Made by a program: the position numbers and the translations under genes. Of a stretch of 64,000 nucleotides of DNA, positions 23,201 through 32,369 are shown in pieces. The notes beneath the pieces were generated by a model that searched no databases, was not told the origin of the DNA, and worked only from the letters and a program-made list of their open reading frames with translations. This stretch comes from Acanthaster planci (Eukaryota > Echinodermata > Asteroidea > Valvatida > Acanthasteridae). Each line of letters opens with the position of its first letter. Within the stretch, counting starts at the first letter, position 1. The stretch lies in assembly GCF_001949145.1 (NCBI RefSeq), contig NW_019091447.1, positions 791,414-855,413 on the forward strand. Reading direction: 5' to 3'.

Positions 23201-25953
23201 TTGTCAGCCGATGCGGAATGTTTGTCTTCAGAACAAAGAAAATGTTTTCTGTTGAATTATTTGACAATTGTTATTTAGTGAAATCCTCAGTCATGCATTT
23301 TGTGTATCCCATCTGAGAACTGGTTAAAGTAGTACTAAATTCAATGGAAGATCTTTTCTTTATTTTTTTGAAATAAAATAGAGAGCGACAAAATACTCCT
23401 GTTTTGCTAAAATTTGTCATTATTAAAAAGAAAAACTGGAAGCTGCCTTTGTTTTCCTTTTTCGTTTTTGTCTATGCATGCTGTGGAATTACATTCAAAC
23501 ACCACTTGAAAAGTAATAAGAACCACTTGTGGCCCTGTGGTAAATTTAAAAAATATAGCGATGTTGCCTTCAAGTTGTGCCATTGTTTTCCAGATAAAAC
23601 TTCCAATGTCGACGCCTCAAAATGGAGACTACGGAATGAGAGGGCTTACGGAATGTCTGTGTCACTCTATGAATATAGAAACAGTGACAAGAAAGAATGC
23701 ACAGGTATGCATGAAAAACTTCTGAACTACATAGGGCCTAAGGAACAGGTTCTTTCTGAATTAGATACGAGTTGGGAACAAAGTTTTGATGAATACTGTG
23801 TGTGACCTTATACTGACTTCTCTGAGATTACCTACCATTTGTATGGGCGGCCAGTGCTTAGCAAGACAAGATTTAGGGGCCTACCCTTGGTGCTAACAAT
23901 TTGCACCAAACTGCAAATTTGCCTGAACCGTTAACGTTGTAGAGCGAGATATTTTTATTTAGCGTTTCGTCGTTAGCTAGTTGCCTGAGATTTTGTTTTA
24001 CACTGAATGATATCTTTCCCCTTTGTACCGACGGTCAGCCATGCATAGTGCACAGTGTCACTGGTGGGCAAAAATACCTCTGTAAGGGTATTACATCATC
24101 TTGTGTTTCTTGAATAATTAGGGGATCCGATTGCCGATGTATTTGCCATCCATGCTACTCGGAATAGTTGTGTCATGGCAGTAGCTGACGGTGTTGGCTG
24201 GGGTCAGGGAGCCAGACGAGCAGCTCAGTGTGCCGTCAAGGGTTCCATGGAGTACTTGTTGAGAACGTTGTATTCCAAAGACTACACAACGGAACCATTC
24301 ACCACCGCAGATGTCTTCAAGGTGAGATCGGACACATGTTTCATCGGCTCTTATCATAATCGTGTCTGTTGTCACTATTTTGTTGTCTCCGCCACATGTC
24401 GCATTAGCGAATGTCGTCGTGTCCAATATAATGATTTTATGCCATTTTATAATTGTCATTCTCAAGTTTACCCTGTCACAAATATACCATCACTGGGTGT
24501 CATTTCTCAATCACTGGCATAGATAACTATACCTACATTACACATCACCATCACAAGATAATACAATTATCTTGCATCCCTCCCGTACATGTAAAATCAC
24601 TCGACCGCATCGTCATTCTTCACTGTGACCTGTCACTACTTTACCTCCTCCCTCAAATTATTGTCACAGTGTATGACAGAGTCCCTTGATGAAGCTCAGG
24701 AACTGATCATATTTGGAGAAGGCTCTCTGACCACACTGTGTCTAGCCGTGGTAGCCGATGTCGAGTCAGATGACACAACCTCCAAAGCCCTGTGTGTCAT
24801 AAGCGTTGGGGACAGCCTAGCCTTCGTAAGCAGTCAACGGTTCGGGGTAAAGGAGGTCACAGTTGGTGAGTTAATCAAGTCGTCATATTATCATTCATGT
24901 CGCTGCTGGTGGTGGTATCGTTTGGTTTCTGGTGTGAAAAGTCGTCAATTTCATCATGCTGATTTTGCTTGCTACATAATAATGGGAAGTACCTGCACCG
25001 AAAAAACAACTTAAGCAACAGAAATGTGATGACGGAAAAAACAGCAGCATGCAGCAGCAATTACAAGGCCTGTCATATGAAACCTGTCCAGGTGAACTCA
25101 AAGGTTAGAATTAAAATCGTATTATTTTGTGGAAGGAGATTATTCCAAACTATAGCGTTTACAGTTTTTGTTGTGTGTGGTTTTTGCTTACTCATTGAAT
25201 TTCATAATTGATTTGAATGCAGGTTGCAGGGAGTATAATCTTCACAGAAATATTCGGTTCTGTAACGGTGCCTTAGGACCTTGCCTCGGGGAAAGGCCCG
25301 ACTTGGAAAATCTGACTTATTCTTATACCACGGTCGAGGAAGGTGATATTGTTTTCCTGACGAGCGACGGGGTGTCCGATAATTTCGACCCTGTGGTTGC
25401 AAAGAGGGCCGTGGCTAACACAGCCTACAAGTCCAACAGGAGCCGGGCTGAGATGATTTTCAGCGAGGATCCGTGGGAGGCGAGAAATCGGGAAGATGTT
25501 GCCAGCCTGCCGGCTCTGACTCCCCGGGAGAGGCAGGAGGAGATGACGCGGACGATGGAGGAAGTCATCCGCCAGACGGAAACTCCGAGTGACGACCCTT
25601 TCTCGGCGTCGAACCTCTGCAGCAAGCTGCTACAACACGCCGTGAACCTGACGGAGAAGAAGCGGGTGGCCCAAGAAGCCACTAACAACATCATTAGCCT
25701 CTGCGAGAAGGAGTGTCTTGAGATGCAGGCCATGATGACGGGCAAGGAGGCACTGACCCGACACGCCCGTGGTCTTCCGGGCAAGCTGGACCACGCCACG
25801 GTTGTGGCTTACGTGGTGCCCATAGGAACGCACGGAAATGCCGCGTCAAATCGTCCAGCGGTTGAAGAGGTCTCAGCCCGCGATCTGCCAAATTATTTCG
25901 ATGTGTCGATTGGAGTTCAACCGTATAAAGATTGGATTTCCTTAATCGACTGA
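17215..25953 (+). CDS. PP2C-like domain-containing protein (CG9801 type)
   Basis: Six exons: 17215-17429, 18599-18873, 23594-23704, 24122-24321, 24670-24865, 25223-25953. All junctions keep phase and give a 575-aa protein. The N-terminal 160 residues are basic and Ser/Thr-rich. The phosphatase-like domain runs from about residue 180 to 550. It has ERAYGMSVSLYEY, then DPIADVFAIHA and VMAVADGVGWG (Asp-223, Gly-224), then a GEGSLTT motif, ISVGDSLAFVSS and LTSDGVSDNFD (Asp-381, Asp-385). It ends with KLDHATVVAYVV, where PP2C enzymes usually have Asp-Asn. The metal-binding Asp residues are thus largely kept and Asn is replaced by His. This pattern belongs to the family named after Drosophila CG9801; catalytic activity is not established. 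A helical insert near 400-500 is rich in Glu and Arg. The start is the first ATG of the frame in good context, just downstream of a CCAAT-bearing repeat. Confidence 0.92.
18447..18565 (+). mobile_element. MITE-like element family B, copy 1
   Basis: A 119-bp element whose ends are imperfect inverted repeats: the left end is GAGGCTTTGCGTGGTAGCC and the right end is the complement of GAGGGTTTGCATGGCTGCC. A second copy lies in opposite orientation at 51281-51401. It sits at the end of intron 1 of the PP2C-like gene, stopping 33 bases before the exon-2 acceptor, so the branch-point region may fall in or beside it. No transposase frame is present. Confidence 0.75.
18874..23593 (+). other. Intron 2 of the PP2C-like gene
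   Basis: A 4.7-kb AT-rich intron. Its only recognised content is the tRNA-Ala gene near its 3' end. Short open frames on both strands (for example at 19777-20133) show no domain, signal peptide or splice context that I can support. Confidence 0.6.
23094..23165 (+). tRNA. tRNA-Ala (anticodon CGC)
   Basis: A full 72-nt cloverleaf. The acceptor stem GGGGATG pairs with CATCTCC with one G-U. The D arm is GCTC...GAGC. The anticodon arm CACGC/GCGTG encloses the loop TTCGCAT, giving anticodon CGC, which reads Ala GCG codons. The T arm CCGGG/CCCGG encloses TTCGAAC, and the discriminator base is A. Internal promoters are both present: box A TAGCTCAGTGG and box B GGTTCGAACCC. No intron and no encoded CCA. 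The gene lies inside intron 2 of the PP2C-like gene on the same strand. Confidence 0.96.
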
Positions 25954-27691
25954 AGTAAAGAGAAACATGCACAAGGCACATTAAGCTATTGCACAAGTTC
26001 CTCTAAATTATGTGTAGGCGAGTGGCGACGAAGGCATTGAGGCAACAAATTATCGTCTTATTTAGTCACAGCTTATGACTCAAAACTGACTGGAAAAGCA
26101 TGATTGTAGGCCACATGTCAGCTTTTTAATAATCGTTATTGCCCGTGGTAGGACACTGTACATTGTTCTTACTTGGTGCTAACGCCGGAGGCATACATTT
26201 TGTATAATGCTGCTGTGCCTGTATTGCTCTAGACGAGCAAATAGCTCAGCCTTTTGCAAGTTAACTTTGACCCAAATCTTTTACACTGAGTTCTTTAAAT
26301 TCAAGTGAACTTCAAGTAACTTGAATTCTCCTTACTAAAACCACGGTTGATAAACCTCGTGATTCGGGGCAAGCTTTGCTTAGTTACATAAGAGACGCCT
26401 TGAAACAATACACTGTTCTCAATGGATAAGAAGGGCACAAAGGAACCAGTCCATTCCAGGGATGGTGGTCGCTATGGGAAAGCTTGCCCAGAATCACAAG
26501 GGAGAGCAACAAGTGTCTTTAGTCTGGGGAATTCGAATCGTTGTGTTTATGTGCAGTCAGATAACTCAGTGCACCAGATTTTATTCAAATTAAAATCGCA
26601 AATGGCTTCAAAGGCAGTTGATGCTGGAAAGTGGATCAAAAGTATTTTCAGTTTGTAGACGCACCATGTCGGCCATTGCATTAGTTCTTATATCGCAGGG
26701 CGCAAGATAAGCATGGACGTATAATATAAACTGAACAGTGAGTATCAAGTTTGATACTGTTTAATTAGAGAATAACACTTATGCTATGCAACTTCATTTG
26801 GGGAGTTATGCTATATAACTTGAAGTTGTCGTATTATTCAATTGGTAAAAATAAACAAAAATATTTTTGAAAGGTTACCTCTTGCACGACGTAACTGGAG
26901 TGTAGGCTTATAGCATTTATATTATCCAGGGAGGCTATTATACAGGTTATAACTGACGACATTGAATAAGAAAAGTGATCAAGTAGACTTCACCTCCAGC
27001 AGTAACTTTGACTTATGGGTTTGTTTCATTCCATTTCACAAGAACCATTTTAAAAGAGTTATGATTCGCACATGTCGTTTTATAACGAGCACCATTACTG
27101 TGGCCATTTTGGAATTCTACAGACAGGGAGCCAGAAAATATGTTACAATGGATGTTATAGCAGATTTTTTTGTCACCATTTCCTTTAGAAAAGTGTGTAC
27201 CTTTCGTATTTATTTTACTTGCCAAACTACGTAAACTACTATCAAAACTGAACTGGAATCACAGAACTGGAATCTTTTAAAATAGAGTAACAAGTTATCA
27301 TGCCATTTTCAAGCAAGCTATTTGCCATTTTGGTTTACGAAAATGAACAGTTTTTAAACGACTAACTTTGCAAAAATTTCAATTTAAAATGAAATTTCTC
27401 AGTCATGTTAATGAGAATAAAAATCCTCTATACATTGACGCAACTTGGCAAGAGGTGTGCAACTTTTATACGGGGTGTTATCATCCATTTGTTTTTCTTC
27501 ATCTCTAAATTTCTCGTGCTGGTTCTTCATTCAAGTCGGAAAAGAAAGAATTTTCACTCAAGTAGCGAAATGCAGACCCAAAACTGGGCACCGGAAGAAT
27601 CCAATCTGTTATGTAGATCCTAAACATTCACTTAAATAAGCCAGACTAAGGAATAGCCTACAAAAATATTTTTGAATTATTAATAAGAGAG
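25954..27691. other. 3' UTR of the PP2C-like gene and intergenic spacer
   Basis: The first part should be the 3' UTR of the PP2C-like transcript; a candidate AATAAA is at 26850-26855. The rest, up to the poly(A) signal of the minus-strand peptide gene, contains no exon that I can recognise. Confidence 0.45.
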
Positions 27692-27697
27692 TTTATT
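27692..27697 (-). terminator. Poly(A) signal of the small-peptide gene
   Basis: AATAAA on the minus strand, about 110 bases downstream of the predicted stop codon of the secreted peptide gene. Confidence 0.6.
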
Positions 27698-27803
27698 GAC
27701 TATTTGCACTTACAAGAAGACCAGTGCTCGGTAATAAACTTTGACGGGGAACAAACTACCTCAGAACGTGGGCTGCGCCGGGCTCGTCATGAATGATGCG
27801 TTT

Positions 27804-28530
27804 TCACTGAATGAGAGGGAAATTAAAAGAGATAACGCCAATGAATACAAAAATGAATGTGAATTTTTCCTGGAAAATTGCTGTCCCTCGAAAAAGAAAT
27901 ATTTCAATTAATGCGCATTCCTTTTCAAGCAGGATACTTCATTCATTCATATCAGAGTGGTAGTACTTACGTTACATTTCATCCAACTGCGTATGTTCCC
28001 TTCGTCATCATAAAGGCAGAAACACTGTATTCTAGTTCCTGGTTTAAGGCAGGCTGTAAAAAAGAAAGAAACCTGTTTATTTTATGCTGACATTTCTTAC
28101 ATTTAGATAATTTTGGAAGCCGTTTTTACCGAGGGATTTGAAGAAAGTTATTGAAGACGTCAAATTTAGTATTAGGGCGATTGTTGTTTTTTTTTTTAGT
28201 TTGAGTCGGCTTTTCTTTCTGAATCATTACCAAAGGATTTTGCATGGATATCTTAATTGCTCAGAGGTGAAAGGCCGAAGCCCCTTATTTTTAATTTTAA
28301 AAATTCAGACTTCTCTATTACAGATGCTGATTAACTGTTTCCATCAATGTTTGGACAATAGTACCGGGGAACCTATAGGATTAGGACTTACTGGCCAGAA
28401 AAGGTCCGCCCCGTTTGGCTACCTCCATAGCCTCAACTTCCAACGGCTCAACATCCTGGAAATCTTCCAATGGTGCGGCTTGAGCCACGACTATCGCAAC
28501 TAACAGCAAGCATACAATCAGGCTCTTCAT
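27804..28530 (-). CDS. Small secreted four-cysteine peptide precursor (unrecognised family)
   Basis: Coding segments 28530-28392, 28053-27971 and the stop codon TGA at 27806-27804. The model also has a 5' UTR exon ending at 28837. Junction phases match, and the acceptor of the cysteine exon has a strong pyrimidine tract (TTTCTTTCTTTTTTACAG). The 74-aa product begins MKSLIVCLLLVAIVVAQA, a signal peptide. An acidic propeptide follows (about residues 19-38, many Glu/Asp), then a dibasic Lys-Arg at 39-40. The mature peptide would be 34 residues, starting GGPFLATCLKPGTRIQCFC and ending RSWMKCN. Its cysteines are spaced C-x8-C-x-C-x13-C, room for two disulfides. The stop is encoded right at the start of the last exon, so the final exon is otherwise 3' UTR. 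The layout is that of a processed peptide hormone or antimicrobial peptide; the sequence alone does not decide which, and I know no matching family. Confidence 0.72.
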
Positions 28531-28836
28531 TCTTCTTTGCAACTGCAACCAAAATATCGACAAGAAGGTTATAGAGATGATTTCGATCTCCTTCTTAATA
28601 CGTTCGTTGATAAAAGTACCCGTGACTCCTGGGTAAAACCCTGTTTTGCCATCGAGTATTCCTCCATCGTCCAGTGTTGCGATAAGTTTATGTTTTTACA
28701 GATCCCTGGAGCACATTTTTCTCAGTAGTATTGGGTCAGAAAAAATTAAGATTGAAGTTGATGTAGAGGTTAAGACGAAGAGATTGTATCATAACTAAGT
28801 ATATGAAGTAAAGAGTGCTTCTAATCTTTTGCTTAC

Positions 28837-28945
28837 CTTAACTTCCAAGTTTCACTCCAGCTATACAGATGGCAGAGAAGTTGACTTTTTAGCTACTTCC
28901 TGTCAAAAAAGACGCTCTCGAACAACTGTCGAATGTTTATCGCCA
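28837..28945 (-). other. Predicted 5' UTR exon of the small-peptide gene
   Basis: The stretch runs from about 20-25 bases below a TATA box to a consensus donor (AAG, then GTAAGC) at 28837. The next exon begins at 28542 after a GGTTGCAG acceptor, 12 bases before the start codon. The exact transcription start is inferred from the TATA position. Confidence 0.5.
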
Positions 28946-28965
28946 GAGAGAAAGCGAGTGCATCA

Positions 28966-28976
28966 CTTTTATATAG
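28966..28976 (-). promoter_or_regulatory. TATA box of the small-peptide gene
   Basis: The minus strand reads CTATATAAAAG at this point, followed at the expected distance by the predicted 5' UTR exon and its GTAAGC donor. A strong TATA box suits a highly and selectively expressed secreted peptide gene. Confidence 0.6.
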
Positions 28977-31900
28977 ACTTGGAGTCGCGCATCGATTCGC
29001 TTGGCTTGAGCGCTAATCAAAATACTTTCGACTTGAGTTTCCGTTTAAAGGTGAATCTAAAATCGGAGTGAAAAATATTGTCATTCGGATAAGATATATA
29101 ATTTTAAAGAAACAATTTTATTGCGGGCAATGTTATGCCATGAATCGCTTTAGTTTTCTTATGCATTTAGTGTTCGAAACTTTTATAAGTAAAAGAAACA
29201 AAAGTGTTGGTTACAAATGAGTTTTGGTCTTTGGTACAATTGTTTAGGCATTATCAGAAAATAGTATGTCATGCAAATAAGCGTTTAAACTGTTTGAGCT
29301 GACATCCCTAGAAAAGATTTCTGTTTGCTTCAAAATCCGGCTTGCCAGATGGAGTTATAACTTCCTATGTCCTTCTGTTCATTAAAACAAAAATATTTTA
29401 TTTTCGGATTACTTTGCAAATGCGGTAACACACCTTTTATATTTCAACAAAGCATGCCTGGAAAACAACATCCCCTGGGCATTAGAGTCACAGATAAAGT
29501 TGTCACTAGCCAAGCCAATCTACCTTTGACACTTCTACCTGGAAATTTAATTTCTGCCTTGTTGTAATAAGTCGTTTGTTGTTAAATATTACGGTGCCAG
29601 ATTTCAGCGTGTAATTTCCAAACCCTTCGACCGTGGCGTGGTGAGGGTCGCTTCTTTGTAACGACCGGAATAAATTACATATCCGTCCGAACAAGATTGA
29701 TTTCATTGGGCTGTTTCGCGTACAGAAATATAAGTCGTTTAATTTTCTGAGACAGTTTAACAGGTTAGTTTGCTCGTGTGTCCTATAATTTTTGACCGTT
29801 GTTTGGTTGAATATGTCTTCTCTGTTTTCCACTGTTGGCGCACTGTGATTATAGCTTTTTCTGTTTGTAAACGCGCTTCACGTTTATAATCAGCTCTTTG
29901 AGACCCACACACAGTTCTTATCGTTCATGTTTGATTTGCTTGCTAACTTTCTATCGTAATCGTGGCTCCTCTCCTGGGAAAGGCTGTAAAAGATTTCGTG
30001 AAAATAATTCCAGATTCCCTCCGACCAACAGATACAAATTTAGCCTCACTGGAATTTGGTTTTAGATTTACCCTTGGCTGTATTAGCCGGCGTTCTCTTT
30101 ATCTCTCTCTCCTCGGCCCTGATAATTGATGACCAGCTTGTCGGCAGGATATCAGTAGTGTTCCTCTCACCGACGACAATGCCTCGGCAATCTGTCTTAG
30201 GGATCAAAACTACAAGTGGCAAGCACTTTGGAGTAAATGAACCGAAACGAAATGACAGTTTCAACCCATCACATCATAGGTTTGTTCGTCATAGAGGTTT
30301 GCCTGTCGTATGTAATTGTGGCGTCACTGGGTTTAATAGTATATTCTGTCAAAAATATTTAAGCCACCTGTTCCGAAATTTGGAAGGCCCAGAAAGTGTT
30401 ACTTGTTCTTAATTTAACGTGATTGCCTTCAGTTGCTGTCTTGCGACAGTGATTAAGACTGAATGCTCTAAGAAACTTATAAGCACACCACTATGTGATT
30501 CTCAAGTGGAATCCCTAAAGATAGCTGTAGGATGGATTATAGTTAATTTTCTCAAGTGATTTGCATGGAGGGTGCACATTTCAAATTTTGTTTCATCAAC
30601 GCGTGCCATCTGCTACAAGTGTCATGATACCCATGGTGATATGTTGGTTGATATGGAGACAGAGGAACAGGTTTTCTGTTTCACATTTAGATTCAGCAGC
30701 CATACGATCAGTGAATGTGATCGTGCAATAACCGACAGCCACGACCAAATGAAGCAGTAAGGATAAAAAATACTCTTTTTGTGTTTACTCCCCCCCCCCA
30801 TCAAAATGCAGTCCGGAATGCCATACCTCTTGTGCATTTCTACTGTCAGACTGGCAAGAAACAATCAGTTTCAGTCACAAACTAATTATCAACCTTTGAC
30901 AAAAGCTTGATCATACTGTTCACCTCCTTTTCTGCAAATATGATAGGCATTTATTGGTACAACATATCCCTTCATGGAACATAAACAATTACATATTACC
31001 AAGAAGTATATTGCATTTAATTCATTCATTCAGAAGTTTATTCTCTATCGAGGAGTTCTTTTGATTAAACGCACAAAAGTCAACTTTCCCCGTGCCGCTT
31101 GCACTTTTTTGGAATGAGCATATATAAATAAATGATGCTCATACAAGCGTATTTGTCTGGGTTAAGAAAAATTATCTTATAAGATAATCTTAAGAAAGAT
31201 TGTCTTATTTTAAACTGCATTGCTTAATATCATGATATTTTTTCTGTACGAAAATTGGTATTAAGGAAGTGCATAATACAAAAGCAGGGCCTACGTCAAG
31301 TGGTTTTTGTACAATGGAAACAGTGGTAGACATAATGGGTATATTAACTTTAAACGTAATGATATGCATACAACATGAAGGGCACGCTTGTTCAGGATGT
31401 ATAAAGCTTGAATTTAGTGAACAAACCCACACTTTCCTGCGCTGACAAAATGCAAATATTATCTTACAATAAATTTACAGTCAAACCAACGTATGTGGAC
31501 GACAGTTGAACTCTCCAATTCCCACTGCACTGTCAAATGGCATATCAGTGGATTGATTTCACAACTCTTGAAAGCACGCACGCTGATACTTTCGGAGCGC
31601 ATCTGAAAAAAGCGTCTCCAGTACTGTTTGCCTTCTTTCATCATAAAACCTTGAAATCATCTTGGGTCGTTACTTCACTGATGCGATTTCAGTCACTACC
31701 TCCATTTCCACATGAAAAGCTCGTTCTCAGAAATCCTCCCACGAGTTACCGGTAAGAAGTTCACTGTACTCGGTTCATAGCCGTTTCGGTTACACAGCTA
31801 CCGGTAAGAAGTTCACTGTACTCGGTTCATAGCCGTTTCGGTTACACAGCTACAACTTACCAAACAGCTTCCTTGACATTGGCGTATGGGGGGCATACAG

Positions 31901-32369
31901 GGGGTATGTACAGTTTAATACCGTATTCAAAAAGCTTCAGTATAAAGCTTGAAATCAGTTTCAAAAGATAATATTTCGGGAAAACAGCAAACAAACCTGT
32001 CATGAAAAAGACGACTGAAACCGCACGATTTAAATGCCAGTATATTATGGCAAGTTTGTTCTTTCATTTTAACAAACTACCGGTGTACTGTCAAAGATTT
32101 CAAGAAGCCTACTCATTTCATTGGTAGGAACACTTTTTTGCGTGTTTTTAAGGGGGAATGGTTAGTCTCTTCATTTTTAGTCAAGGTACAAATGTAACCA
32201 AGGGCAGATATCTTCTTCGTTGACTTGGGAATCATTTTGTTCTGATAGGTTCTAAAGCTTTTCTTGATAACTGAAATCAAAATGTCAAAAGTCAATGATG
32301 TCGAGATTGTAAAATCTCATGCACGTTTTTCTACATTGTGCAAAGTCAAATGTTGATCGGCACAGATGC
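28977..32369. other. Intergenic region between the peptide gene and the receptor gene
   Basis: It should contain the upstream regulatory sequence of the peptide gene at its low end and the 3' UTR of the receptor at its high end, both on the minus strand. Open frames at 29506-29832 (minus) and 30056-30412 (plus) have no recognisable domain. A perfect tandem duplication at 31748-31851 is listed separately. Confidence 0.45.
31748..31851. repeat. Perfect 52-bp tandem duplication
   Basis: The unit beginning ACCGGTAAGAAGTTCACTG and ending GGTTACACAGCT occurs twice in succession with no difference that I can see. Perfect identity points to a recent duplication or an assembly artefact. Confidence 0.9.

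Noticed and set aside
25425-25799. Minus-strand frame of 124 aa
   Set aside because: It is a shadow of the last PP2C-like exon.
29506-29832. Minus-strand 108-aa frame ending near a GT donor
   Set aside because: No signal peptide, domain or partner exon; not enough to call a gene.
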